From Osedax fenrisi (taxonomy: Eukaryota; Annelida; Polychaeta; Sabellida; Siboglinidae): 64,000 bases of DNA. Positions within the stretch are counted from its first letter, which is position 1. Each line of letters starts with the position of its first letter. Below, piece after piece: positions 23,830-36,372 of the stretch. The position numbers and the translations under genes are program-made. The notes under the pieces are model-generated. The model was not told the DNA's origin. It did not search any database and was given only the letters and a program-made list of their open reading frames with translations. The DNA lies in NCBI GenBank assembly GCA_964019155.1, contig OZ025242.1, forward strand, positions 2,054,694 to 2,118,693. Direction: 5' to 3'.

Positions 23830-24345
23830 ATAGGCATCAATTTTAATTATAAACTTGATCTAGATAAACATTACAGCTTACTTACTCAATCTACGACTGT
23901 ACATCTATTTAATCTTAACAAAATACGACCGTATTTAAATAAAAAGACTACTAAACTACTGACTCAGACTCTCATACTTTCAAGACTACAACCGCTCAAT
24001 TATAAATATATACCGACTACAGAAGACTGACTATACAACTAGCATTACTGACTTACGTAACAAACTTAACTGGCTAAATACTGAAGATAATGCTATCAAC
24101 TACAAAATACTTACAATACTACAAAAGACTATTACTTATAATTTATGAAACAAAATAAAACTTAAAATAAACACTAGACTTTGACGTAATACGAATTGCA
24201 TTCAACTACACCAACCGATTACCCGTTGCATCAAATGCAGCTCAGCATCATCAATTAGATGTAATAAACTACCCCCCCGTAACTTAACAATACAAAACTC
24301 TCGATTTGTATATTCAAAAAGAAATTTAAAAAGTTCTCATTGACC
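23830..24345 (+). pseudogene. Decayed LINE 3' end (Rex1/CR1/Jockey-type RT C-terminus)
   Basis: Translating across frames gives pieces of the post-RT tail of a LINE ORF: ILQRLQPLNYKYI, then words resembling a TDLRNKLNWL helix, CIQLHQ-like and LHQMQLS segments, and finally LTIQNSRFVYSFKRNLKSS-like sequence near 24285-24335, where such ORFs end with a phenylalanine-Lys helix. Many stops and frame changes. Family assignment is only at LINE level. Confidence 0.55.
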
Positions 24346-24400
24346 AACATTGTTTCGCATGGTGATTATTATCGTGCGAATTATATACATTCGCTATTTG

Positions 24401-24417
<17 letters not shown>

Positions 24418-24488
<71 letters not shown>
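24418..24488. repeat. (GT)n microsatellite
   Basis: About 35 GT units with one interruption (TATG). It is preceded by a short (TA)n. Confidence 0.95.
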
Positions 24489-24489
<1 letters not shown>

Positions 24490-24592
24490 TATATTGTTCG
24501 ATACACATTATATAATTATTAATGATGTATTTAAATAAATACTTTCAACAACAACAACAACAACACATACACACACACAAACAAACACACAA

Positions 24593-24644
<52 letters not shown>

Positions 24645-25208
24645 TAATTATAAGTCCATGGTGTACCAGAAGGGCAACTATATTCAATAATTGGTGTATT
24701 TATATTTATGATAACTTTCGACACAAACGCGTGCTACAGACGAATGCCAGGTTACACTTAGGTTACACTGAGGTTACACTACCGGGGTATTTCCGCTAAC
24801 GTATACTGCGGAGCGTGCATCAGTGCGTGCATCACCGGCGTACACTGTGTACCGTGGTGTGAGGTGTGTAAACATGCGCACACGCACACACGCACACACA
24901 TACCCGCACACGGCAGTGGGAACGATATCTCGAGGCGTATTTACATTTACAACATTGTGTCTAAACGTAACAAATAATAGCTTATATATACACCGTAAAT
25001 ATTGATGATATATATTATCATATATTACGATATATTACGATATATTACTGATATATTATCATATATTACGATATATCAGTATACTACACACGGAACATCC
25101 TCAACAGTCTCCCATCAAACTATAGTATATCCAACCACAAATATAGTGTGTATAGTATCAAATCGAACTATAATGTGTATAGTATACTATAGTATACCCA
25201 ACACAGTA
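24489..25208. other. Gene-free region
   Basis: CAA and ACAC tracts (24548-24606), (TA)n 24607-24639, a three-copy GGTTACACT repeat (24750-24780), an ACAC tract (24875-24905), and a TATATTACGA short tandem repeat (25010-25076). No gene seen. Confidence 0.6.
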
Positions 25209-25316
25209 GTCCCCCTAGCGAGCAGACGACGGACCCTTATTACAAGGACATGTCCTTGCTCATATTCTATAACTAAATACGGCAGCCTAGTGTGCAATCT
25301 GTTCGCTAGGGGGGAC
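25209..25316. mobile_element. Short MITE with ends GTCCCCCTAGCGARCAG
   Basis: GTCCCCCTAGCGAGCAG (25209-25225) is inverted at CTGTTCGCTAGGGGGGAC (25299-25316). Inside is the palindrome CAAGGACATGTCCTTG. At 108 bp, with no coding capacity. Superfamily unknown. Confidence 0.6.
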
Positions 25317-25672
25317 GAACGGAGGGAGGGTACCACGTCGTACACTGTATACAGTATGCGTATAATCGTATACGAGGGCAAATACTCTACACAAATATTA
25401 TTCTTTTCAATTTAAACACAAGAAAATGAATATATTCGTCTGTAGAAATATAAAACTTAAATAATTCTTCTAATGAATAGTATTATTATATAACTATATA
25501 CATTTAATAAGTGTATTTGTGTAATAAGAATATAGTTATATAATAATAATATTTATTAGAAGAATTTTTTTAATTTTTTTTTCTGTTAATTTTTACAATG
25601 ATATTTATATAATTTGTTTTCCTAAAGGGCTTCAAAATAATATATACCATTGTGTGTTTCCGTCCTCCATAG

Positions 25673-25725
<53 letters not shown>

Positions 25726-26203
25726 GAATATGTTTATTATCGACATAGTTTACCTAATTTGTACCCCGCCTGTACCCCGCCTATACCCCACCTGTATACA
25801 CAACACGAGTATGCTAATCTGTATACATAATCATCTCGAAAATCAAAAAAAATTAGTCTATATATAAACTATGTATTTATTAAGTATAGTATTATAATTA
25901 CTTAATTAATAACCTACGTTATATAACGTTGTATAAGTATAATGAATTGTTTTTATCGCACAACATAGTGTAGGCCTATATCTCACACACGCGCACACGC
26001 ACACTAGCACATGATGTTAGGTACACCCGTACCTAGGTGGCGTTGCTATTCAAAACGCTTATCGCATTCTTAACTAAATAATATAGTAATGACAGTTTAA
26101 TTAAGCACGCAGTGTGCAACTCGAACAGCGCGACGTATACGTATGTTGGCTATAGCTATAGCTATACATGTATAATGAAACTGTTGCATTGAACACCCGT
26201 TAA
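25317..26203. other. Gene-free AT-rich region
   Basis: Mostly AT-rich unique-looking sequence. TTCTTCTAATGAATAGTATT (25467) is inverted at about 25545-25565, a possible foldback with mirrored ACTATATAC/TATAGTTAT arms. (TA)n at 25676-25722; CTGTACCCCGCC short repeats at 25765-25795. No gene seen. Confidence 0.5.
25676..25722. repeat. (TA)n microsatellite
   Basis: About 23 uninterrupted TA units. Confidence 0.95.
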
Positions 26204-26300
26204 CACCCCTTATGGGTATACCCTTAAGGGCTAGCACTGCCCTTAAGGGGAGGCACTACCCTTAAGGGCTAGCACTACCCTTAAGGGGAAGCACTACCTT
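26204..26300. repeat. CCCTTAAGGG minisatellite
   Basis: Four to five copies of a unit of about 21 bp, ACCCTTAAGGGCTAGCACT, each containing the 10-bp palindrome CCCTTAAGGG. Confidence 0.85.
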
Positions 26301-26443
26301 CACATGTAAATAGATACGAAAACCACTAGTTTTAAAACTCTCTAACTTGAAATATTTTAAATATTTTACATAATTTTTGCGGATGTAATAATAATATTAA
26401 GGAATGTATATAAATATGCACTTTACATTTCTATTATTGAATT

Positions 26444-26480
<37 letters not shown>

Positions 26481-26488
26481 TATTTTAT

Positions 26489-26637
26489 TTTGATGGAGTC
26501 CTTTCATCTATATGCCCTTCGTAAATCTGGCCAACATGGTTACAATCACCCTATTCAGTATGATATGTATCCCGCGTATACTTATCTATAGATAACAGAG
26601 ATGTAAACTGTATTGTAACAGCTCAGTCTCAACTAGT
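26489..26637 (-). mobile_element. SINE-like family 2, copy 1
   Basis: Shares TATATGCCCTTCGTAAATCT, AACATGGTTACAATCACCCT, GATGTAAACTGTA and CTCAGTCTCAACTAG with 32491-32606. On the minus strand it ends in GATGAAAGGACTCC, the same 3' motif as the tRNA-SINE of this window. A hAT-like MITE starts at its 5' edge. No clear pol III boxes. Confidence 0.65.
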
Positions 26638-26810
26638 GATGCAGTAAATTATGCTTACATCTAAATCATCGATGCAGTCTCGGTCTCATCTCGTTACGGG
26701 CTCGTTTGGATCGAGTCTCGGCTCGGCTCGGCTCGGACTATTTTTTTTCTTCCGAAAATGAAAGTCTCGGCTCGGCATTAGACATATCGGCATCATTTAC
26801 ATCAATAGTG
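26633..26810. mobile_element. hAT-like MITE, copy 2
   Basis: Ends CTAGTGATGCAGTAAAT and ATTTACATCAATAG; interior GGGCTCGTTTGGATCGAG, repeated CTCGGCT and CCGAAAATGAAAGTCTCGGC match 6115-6343. Placed at the edge of SINE family 2. Confidence 0.6.
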
Positions 26811-27069
26811 ACAAGCCGTTCTGTTCTAACTTAGTTGCTAACTATTCTAACCACCACTGCGGTAGTAAGGCCTGACCTGCATATAGGGGGCGTTGCCTGT
26901 GTATCCATGGAAACGCTTGCAAACGACCACATCACTTTCCCTCTCTCGACTTGTCATCAAATTCCCATCACGAGAGAGTGTAGGCACGCGAGTGAGATTA
27001 ACGCACTCGAGATGATTGACGTATTGCGTAATGGTTATGTTAACTACGTAATCACATATGAAGTGCCAT

Positions 27070-28885
<1,816 letters not shown>

Positions 28886-29220
28886 ACAATAGCACGTGAC
28901 GCGTATCACGTGACGTAACTATTAAATATGCTTCACCGAGGTAAATCAAAATGCGTGTAGGACCAACACTGTATGTCGGCTGCGTCAGTTCTAGAGGTCA
29001 AGCGCGTAGTATAGTTTGTGGTCACGTGCGGAGTATAGCTAGAGGTCACGCGCGGAGTATAGTTATAGAGGTCGATAGATATTCGCCGGGTACCGCCGGA
29101 TGTAATAAAAATCTCTTTATCGAAGTCACCGTAAGATGGCGACACTTAAATCGAAATCACTTTTCGATATTGCGTAATATCACGCGATATTACGCAATAC
29201 CTTTACACCGATTACGATGA
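28886..29220. other. CpG-richer stretch with short repeat
   Basis: Two CACGTGAC sites directly after the TAC array, then three degenerate copies of a GAGGTCACGCGCGGAGTATA unit (about 28994-29065). AAGATGGCGAC near 29134 is a partial YY1 motif. CGATATTGCGTAATATC inverted words at 29165-29200. No gene seen. Confidence 0.5.
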
Positions 29221-29303
29221 ATCATGAATTATATATAATCACGTGATTTATTACGTAATAATCAGAAGAAATGTCTTCAACAATCGTTCGCAATAATAAA
29301 ATA

Positions 29304-29308
<5 letters not shown>

Positions 29309-29343
<35 letters not shown>
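29309..29343. repeat. (TA)n microsatellite
   Basis: About 17 TA units. Confidence 0.93.
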
Positions 29344-29345
<2 letters not shown>

Positions 29346-29439
29346 TGTTTGTATGATTGTGTGTTCGTAAATATCGTATTTAATCCCTTGCCAATAATAA
29401 TAATATATTATCACGAATAATCATATCTGATCTGTTGTT

Positions 29440-29850
29440 GCTGTATGGCATACAGTGAACGCGAACACAATACCTTGTTTATCACGGTAGTTTTTGTCGT
29501 CTGCGAATTGGCTTTTTTAATTATTTCAACTGGCCACGGCTGCATCCTATTGGTGCGCGCGAGTTTCATCTCGCTACATCTGGTGACACCCAGCGGCAGT
29601 GAATTCGTAATTGAGATACGAAATTATTGTTTTTTCCTAGAGGCTTTGTTCGCTGTTGTCGCGCATTTCGCCGCCATCGTCTGAGAATCTATTACATCAC
29701 GTGATGTTTGTTTACTCCACCTGGAGTAGTATATAAGCATTAATCACAGGTATCCGAGAGCTTCATATTGAAACTGTATCGCTCACATATACAGTACATA
29801 GTATCGTGTGTACGTGAACCTTGACCTTCGGCAATGACGTCATATGTCAC
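29440..29850. promoter_or_regulatory. Possible promoter region (GATGGCGGC, TATA box, CRE)
   Basis: The minus strand reads ACGATGGCGGCG (29670-29681), a partial YY1 motif. The plus strand has a good TATA box, TATATAAG (29730-29737), and a CRE TGACGTCA (29835-29842). A plus-strand 79-codon frame (29445-29684) shows no family motif. Evidence is motif-level only. Confidence 0.25.
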
Positions 29851-29967
29851 GTCATATACGTCCTATTACATAACTATACGTAAGTGTTATTTGTCTATTG
29901 CGTCATTATATTCCCTACAGTATTACGCACATATACACAGCCACATACATACGTACAATGTTACGTC

Positions 29968-30004
<37 letters not shown>

Positions 30005-30020
30005 ATTGTATGTTTAATTG
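29851..30020. repeat. (TA)n microsatellite and flank
   Basis: AT-rich sequence with (TA)n at 29971-30001, ending 20 bp before the SINE head. Confidence 0.8.
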
Positions 30021-30285
30021 CCTGTGTGGATCAGTGGCTAAGGCGTCAGACACACAAGCAGTAGGACACGAATTCGAGCCTCGTCCGGACCATTAATTAA
30101 TTTTATAAAATGGATCTTAAAATATTATTTAGAAGTGATCTTATATAATTGTGTGTAAATAAATGATCGGCTCTCGTTAAAACCACGGTTGCCTTAACAT
30201 GATAGCGGCTTCGAAGGGACATTAGAGGCCATATTGTCATAAACTTCATCTAAGTTCCTGGATGGGATGAAAGGACTCCACCAAA
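30021..30285 (+). mobile_element. tRNA-derived SINE, full-length copy C
   Basis: tRNA-like head from 30021 with A box TGGATCAGTGGC (30027-30038) and B box GAATTCGAGCC (30070-30080, slightly off the RGTTCRANNCC consensus). The body has ATCGGCTCTCGTTAAAACC and CGGCTTCGAAGGGACATTAG; the 3' end is GATGGGATGAAAGGACTCC at about 30260-30280, then an A-rich tail. About 265 bp. This copy defines the family orientation. Confidence 0.88.
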
Positions 30286-30735
30286 TAAAAATAACAAAAT
30301 TAACAATAAACATATATATGTGTATGTACGCATTGTATTATGCTACCTACATATGTCGTTATAATGTTGACATATTTCAATAAATTATCGGCTGTATTTA
30401 TGTCAACATTGGAATATATTTCAATTAGTTATAGAGGCGAGTGTAGGTATATGTACTACGGATGCACTGCAGTGCGTACTATTCTAGTGACCTCATTGTA
30501 GGACACATCGCATGCGCTCCACTGATGTAGAGGTCGTTCAGATATGTCTCATTGTTTAAACGCACCGATATTCTTCTCAGATGTAATGCGTATATATATT
30601 AATTAAAATACATGGCGTGGAACGTAATTAAACATGTGCTTATAATGGTACGAAGGTAACTTTTCAAGGTCACTTATCAATATCACGTGGTCGATTATCT
30701 AGATCACGTGGTATAGGTATACTATGATCATTTTT
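30286..30735. other. Gene-free region up to the gap
   Basis: AT-rich; a TGTTGACATATTTCAATAAA / TGTCAACATTGGAATATATT near-inverted pair spans about 30364-30421. Two ATCACGTGGT sites at 30683 and 30704. No gene seen. Confidence 0.5.
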
Positions 30736-30935
30736 NNNNNNNNNNNNNNNNNNNNNNNNNNNNNNNNNNNNNNNNNNNNNNNNNNNNNNNNNNNNNNNNN
30801 NNNNNNNNNNNNNNNNNNNNNNNNNNNNNNNNNNNNNNNNNNNNNNNNNNNNNNNNNNNNNNNNNNNNNNNNNNNNNNNNNNNNNNNNNNNNNNNNNNNN
30901 NNNNNNNNNNNNNNNNNNNNNNNNNNNNNNNNNNN
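30736..30935. other. Assembly gap, 200 N
   Basis: Exactly 200 N, a conventional placeholder, so the true distance between flanks is unknown. Confidence 0.99.
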
Positions 30936-31257
30936 AGGAGGGAAGACATTACCATAGGTCTGAGAAACGCTAATAGTACGACATAGGTCGCCAGAGAATA
31001 TCGCGAGATACGGCGATATAGGATGAGACACGGCGATATAGGATGAGATTTGGTGAGAAAGGACGCGACGACGCGTTACGAGCCGAGATTATTTGATACA
31101 TTACATTCGTCTATTGTCTTTGTTTTGTAGACGTATGTTGTATCGGCGAAGTATGTGGAGTAGTAATACGTACAGTCATTATATAAATCTATGTAGAAGA
31201 GACTATAGTATACTATTTTATTATAAACAAAAAACTTAATACATATTAATATTAATA

Positions 31258-31289
<32 letters not shown>

Positions 31290-31714
31290 GATTGATTGAT
31301 AATTTATTTAAAGCAAATACATAGTAGAAAATATAATCGAAAGTATAAAGTATAAATAGTTGCTATAGATAACGCTATATGCTATACGTTATAGAAATAA
31401 ACAAAGAATAATACGAAATTAAAAAATTAAAGAAATTAAAACGCTTTACAGTTACCGTAAAAAATAATCGAAAATAGAAATAAATTATATAGTAAAAATA
31501 AACGAAAAATTAGCGAAAATAGAAATAAAAGATAGGTAAAAATAATCGAAAATAAAAATAAAATACATTATTTTGTAAGTGACATCGAAATATTGAATTT
31601 CCTCTTTATCTTTATAGAATTCTTCTTATCTTTGTACCCAATAATATTGCGATTATTATTATTATCATCATCATCACACAATCGACACGGTCATACACTA
31701 CAGTATACTGTATT
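30936..31714. other. Gene-free AT-rich region
   Basis: Short GGCGATATAGGATGAGA tandem repeat (31011-31048), (ATT)n 31258-31289 followed by GATTGATTGATAATTTATTT, which looks like a minus-strand LINE 3' tail, then A-rich sequence with repeated AAATAATCGAAAATA words (31466-31560). No coding part is recognised. Confidence 0.5.
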
Positions 31715-31748
31715 AGTGTACCGATTAGTTATAACTAATCGGTACACT
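31715..31748. repeat. Perfect 34-bp palindrome
   Basis: AGTGTACCGATTAGTTA is followed immediately by its exact reverse complement, with no spacer. Possible cruciform site or remnant of a foldback element. Confidence 0.9.
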
Positions 31749-32159
31749 CACCGGTGCATCTTCTACTATAGTATACTATAGTATATATATATACTATATA
31801 TTACTATAGTACTAGTGTACTATAGTATTATATCTATATAGTATTATATTACTATATTATTATATTACTATAGTATTATATTACTATAGTAATATTCATC
31901 TATTAGCATTTACTTACCTATAGTATACCAAGGACATGTCCTTGAGTATACTATGGAAGGCTTCGTAGCGCGTAATATCACACATGTTAGTAAACAATCA
32001 CGTGATACATCCCCACTCTCACACACGTGATGGCAGATACTCACACGTGATCTCAGTTACGAATGTCGGCGTCATGCGTTCGTAATAGCTTACATGCCCA
32101 CGCATATGTTTGTTTAAAATCGTGTATAACTTTATAAAACATATATCTATGTGTATACA

Positions 32160-32212
<53 letters not shown>

Positions 32213-32383
32213 TATGTATATATTTATATACTTTTTTTTAGTTTTGTAAAAATTTATCAAATTGCCTATTATTTTTTATCATATATATTTGTATAATTAT
32301 TTTCCATTCTCGAATAATTAACAGGGTAGAACTAGATAAGCCTTGCTTTTTTTCTACCCAGTAGTTCTCTACATCTTCTGAGT

Positions 32384-32423
<40 letters not shown>

Positions 32424-32490
32424 TATATTATATAAATAGGTATATAATATAAATATACCTATAAGTAGGTATATATATTTTTTTATTTTT
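31749..32490. other. Gene-free AT-rich region
   Basis: ACTATAGTATTATATT repeats (31765-31890), CAAGGACATGTCCTTG palindrome near 31931, CACGTGA cluster (32002-32050), long (TA)n at 32163-32205 and 32389-32420. No gene seen. Confidence 0.55.
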
Positions 32491-32606
32491 ATGGAGTCCT
32501 TCATCTATATGCCCTTCATAAATCTGCCCAACATGGTTACAATCACCCTATCCCGTGTGGATGACAGACATGTAAACTGTACTGTAAAATCTCAGTCTCA
32601 ACTAGT
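32491..32606 (-). mobile_element. SINE-like family 2, copy 2
   Basis: Collinear with 26489-26637 but about 30 bp shorter in the middle. It keeps AACATGGTTACAATCACCCT and CTCAGTCTCAACTAG. The 3' motif has lost one T-rich triplet (GGAGTCCTTCATC). Confidence 0.65.
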
Positions 32607-33211
32607 TATGTGTGTGTGCGTGTGTGTGTGTGTACACACTTAGGTGTGCGGGTGTGCACGTTGAACACGTGACCGGTGACACGTGACACACGTGATGGAC
32701 AGGCGTCACTTAGACATCGGACACGTGTGAATATATAGTAAGTCGCGTGCGCGTGTGTATTTCAATACCACGTGTGTATGTAGAATATCACGTGATTAAA
32801 AGTGTTGCCTCTTGTTTACGAATGCGACTTAATCATACGTTAATCGTACGTTAATAATCTGGAATTATCTCCTGGAAATTAAAACCCTATAGCGTATACG
32901 GTCTAACTTAACCCCACGCTAACCCCACGCTAAACCTATGTTAACACCTCGATAACCCGCATGTTACCCCCCCCCCACAACCACTAAATACACGGTAACC
33001 TCAGCCCTATATCGCGTTATGTTAACCCGATGTGACAGATGTCAGTAATAGCCTATGTGGATACATAGTTCCGTTGCGTATACACATATGACGCGTGCCA
33101 CATACGTGTCAATAAATATGTCAATTTGTATATAAAATATATTTCAATATATATGTAAAGTTATATATATAGACAACTATTACGTGTGTCATACATATAT
33201 CAGTTAATATG
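32607..33211. other. Gene-free region with CACGTG cluster
   Basis: GT-rich tract then six CACGTG sites in 32670-32795, including ACACGTGACCGGTGACACGTG-like spacing. CTAACCCCACG short repeats (32909-32935) and a poly-C (32965-32973). No gene seen. Confidence 0.55.
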
Positions 33212-33293
33212 TCAATGTACGTGTGTCAATGTGGGTGTGTCAATATGCGTGCGTCAATGTGGGTGTGTCAATGTGCGTGCGTCAATACACACG
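33212..33293. repeat. 16-bp minisatellite (GTCAATGTGNGTGNGT)
   Basis: Five copies of GTCAATRTGNGTGYGT with alternating variants. Confidence 0.88.
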
Positions 33294-33452
33294 CGATTCG
33301 TACACATACACTAAATGCTAGAGTATACATTACTAATTGTTCTACTGCACAAAACATATCAATCCTAATACAATGTACTATCGTGTGTGTGTATTGGGAT
33401 CACGTATTAGTACTGATATCGTTGTTGTTTCGTTACTCTACCGGTTCATCCG

Positions 33453-33609
33453 TAGAGCTAGAGACAATAGAGTGGTGAACAAGGTATCTGACACGTGGAA
33501 AGTTACGATATAAATCGGTCGGAACAAAATGGCGGATTTTATTTCCGCTCTACGTATTGACTTACGCTTCTAGGCATTACGTACTGCCACTCTATTCTCC
33601 CTAGCTCTA
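33453..33609. mobile_element. Short foldback element, TAGAGCTAGAGA ends
   Basis: TAGAGCTAGAGACAATAGAG at the left (33453) and CTCTATTCTCCCTAGCTCTA at the right (to 33609) are inverted copies. The interior carries an AAAATGGCGGA YY1-like site (33526-33536). Related arms at 15143-15201 and 43338-43376. Confidence 0.6.
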
Positions 33610-33977
33610 TGCGCTCGTCAATAAATCTCTATTATATATATATTATATATTATATATTATATGTGTATAATATATGTGTATTATATATATATAGTTAACG
33701 AGTTAAGTGAATATATTCACTTAACTCATTATTACTCACTATTAACTCATTAACTATTATCTCGCTTGTCACCCCCCCCTCTCCGATAGGGTGACACTCT
33801 ATTGTGTTAGCGCTTTTTAGCACGGGCAGAATCGGCAATCCATCAATTAGTCGGTCGTTCAGTGTATACATTCGCTATAACGGATACGACATCGTGTATG
33901 GCGTATCGTTAAGCAGATAGTTATGTATAGTGAACGCCGCATATACCAACCATCGATACAACGAAACCTTGTATATA
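33610..33977. other. Gene-free region
   Basis: Imperfect (TA)n 33631-33690, an inverted GTTAAGTGAATA/TATTCACTTAAC pair at about 33703-33726, a poly-C at 33771-33777. No gene seen. Confidence 0.5.
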
Positions 33978-34335
33978 CAGTCAACTCCCGATAAGTCGGA
34001 AACGCAAGGGACCGGGAAAAGAGTCCGACTTAGCGAGATGTCCGACTTATCCGAGATTAAGAATATCATGCAAATACGACATGAGATGCGCAGCGTGCTC
34101 ACGAGTTAAAGGGTTACCGAAATGTGGAATTATGCAACAATCAACAACATAAAATGTTGTATTTAATAATATTACTTACTAAAATTATAATATACATTAT
34201 CTAAAGTAAACATTTCTGACAATTTATAAAAATTCCGACTTATCCAGTATAAAAATCAAAAAAATGACGAGAATATGTGTCCGACTTATCGAGAAGTCCA
34301 ACTTATCCGTAGTCCGACTTACCGAGAGTTGACTG
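33978..34335 (-). mobile_element. pogo/Tigger-like MITE, family 1 copy 1 (inverted)
   Basis: TIR CAGTCAACTCCCGATAAGTC at the left and its inverse ending AGAGTTGACTG at the right, flanked by TA on both sides. The interior holds several copies of TCCGACTTA in both orientations. It is 358 bp, non-autonomous, and runs opposite to the copies at 35349 and 48079 (strand given relative to those). Confidence 0.88.
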
Positions 34336-34601
34336 TATATATAACTCGAGCGAATTTTTAGCCTATAAGTCTATATATATATATATATCTATATACAGTG
34401 TATATATGGGGGTATATATCCCTATATCTTGATATACCGAAACTCCGATATAAGGTCACCTTTTAATGGTTCCTATAGTATTTCGATATATCCAAGTTTC
34501 GCTATATAAACATATATATATATATATATATATATAAGCATCACTCGCGTAGTTATAGTTACTATTATAGTACTTGTGCTAGTATACTATAGTACTTGTA
34601 T

Positions 34602-34632
<31 letters not shown>

Positions 34633-35311
34633 TAAAAAAGTTAAATATAAGTATATAACGATAGCTATATTTAAAACGTAATCTATCTATTAACCGCACG
34701 GCGTAACGTGTCGGTGAATAGTAGTTACGACTAACACACGTGTGTGAGTGTGTGCTTCTGGTCCACAGTTCTATTAATAGATGCGCATTGATAATCTATA
34801 TTTAGAGCTCTCGAGTTGTCACGTGTTCGATATTGTTATCGATTAACTCGCTGAATTATATGTTGTCTTATACTATACTACACACACACACACACACATA
34901 TATATATGTGTGTGTGTGTGTGTAATAGCATACTAAACTATATAGTATTAGATCGCGTGTGTGTAACTGTAGTCACGTGGTTAGACTTGCACTTAGTCAC
35001 GTGGTTAGACGTGCACTTAGTCACGTGCACACTATTGACAACTCGCGCGCGTGTACATATAACCACGTGGTTTGTGTATATATAAACACACACACACGCA
35101 CACATACACACACACACACGCATACACACACACACACACACGCACACACACACACTGTACGTCGTAAACACATACGCACAGCCATATGTAGAAACAACTC
35201 GTCATAGGTAAAAAGTACGTATGCAAATCATTAATTTAAACAATCGTTTATTATAGAATCCCACAAGTGTTGAGAATATATAAAAATTATATTAATTATA
35301 TTAAATGCATG

Positions 35312-35348
<37 letters not shown>
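34336..35348. other. Gene-free region with (TA)n, CACGTGG repeat and CA tract
   Basis: Contains TTTCGATATATCCAAGTTTC near 34480 (possible transposon scar), (TA)n 34508-34535 and 34603-34629, facing (CA)n/(TG)n tracts 34881-34922, a 24-bp GTCACGTGGTTAGACNTGCA repeat of about three copies (34974-35035), an ACAC-rich tract (35088-35155) and (TA)n 35319-35348. No gene seen. Confidence 0.55.
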
Positions 35349-35351
<3 letters not shown>

Positions 35352-35803
35352 TCAACTCTCGGTAAGTCGGACTACGGATAAGTCGGAATTATCGATAAGT
35401 CGGACACATATAGTTGGTTTGGTTGGATTTGTATCTAGTTACATGTTAAATTAATCGGATAAGTCGGATAAGTTGGTTGTATAAGTTGGACTTTTCTATA
35501 AGTCGGACACATATTATAGTCACTTTTATGATTTTTATACTGGATAAGTCGGACTTTTTATAAATTATCAGAAATGTTTACTTTAAATAATGAATATTAT
35601 AATTTTAGTAAGTAATATTATTGAATACAACATATTATGTTGTTGATTGTTGCTTAATTCCACATTTCGGTAACTATTTAACTCGCGCTGCGCATTTCAT
35701 GTCGTATGTGCATGATATTCTGAATCTCGGATAAGTCGGACATCTCGCTAAGTCGGACACTTTTCCCGGTCCCTTGCGAGTCCGACTTATCGGGAGTTGA
35801 CTG
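35349..35803 (+). mobile_element. pogo/Tigger-like MITE, family 1 copy 2
   Basis: Starts CAGTCAACTCTCGGTAAGTC and ends ATCGGGAGTTGACTG, with TA on each side. 455 bp. The left 200 bp contains about eight GATAAGTCGGA-like words. Collinear with 48079-48499. Confidence 0.9.
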
Positions 35804-36372
35804 TATATATATATTTAGTCACTATAATAAATAAACACATAAACATATAGATTATATATAGTCTATGGTATACAATATACTATAGTCTATTATATATATA
35901 CACCATATATGGGATACAATATATGGACTCTATATAGTGGACCTGGGTTGGATCAGGGAATCGTAAGTTAGCATTCGACAACGCGCACCCGCACACTGAT
36001 TACGCGTGATTACGTAACGTTAGCTGACTTCCGGTCTACTTCCGGTCTAGCGCCGACTTCGCTGAAATGTGAACGTGGCGAGTTATGCCGCGAATTATGC
36101 CGCTTTAAACGTGTGTACGACGTCGTATAAGTCTCATCACACACACGCACACACACACGCACACACAGGTGTGGTACCTGTTACGCGAGACCGGATGTTG
36201 ATTATGCGATGAGTTCACACCTCGCGCGATACCGCTTATCAATAACTACACGGTAAACTATCGGCATCCCCGTTCACCTGGCTATGTGTGCGTGTGGGTG
36301 TGCGGGTGCGTGTGCGGGTGCGTGCGAGTGGTATAACATGTCATCTAATACACGTGCCATTAATATAAAGCG
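35804..36372. other. Gene-free region with a CpG patch
   Basis: TA-rich up to 35935, then CpG-rich 35970-36300 with two ETS sites (ACTTCCGGT at 36027-36035 and 36038-36046) and an ACACAC tract (36141-36168). Promoter-like, but no gene is recognisable. Confidence 0.45.

Noticed and set aside
29445..29684. 79-codon plus-strand frame with hydrophobic segments
   Set aside because: No recognisable domain; the region reads better as CpG-rich regulatory or repeat sequence. Left as a regulatory candidate only.
30699..31031. Frames spanning the N gap
   Set aside because: Only open because N positions are translated as X.
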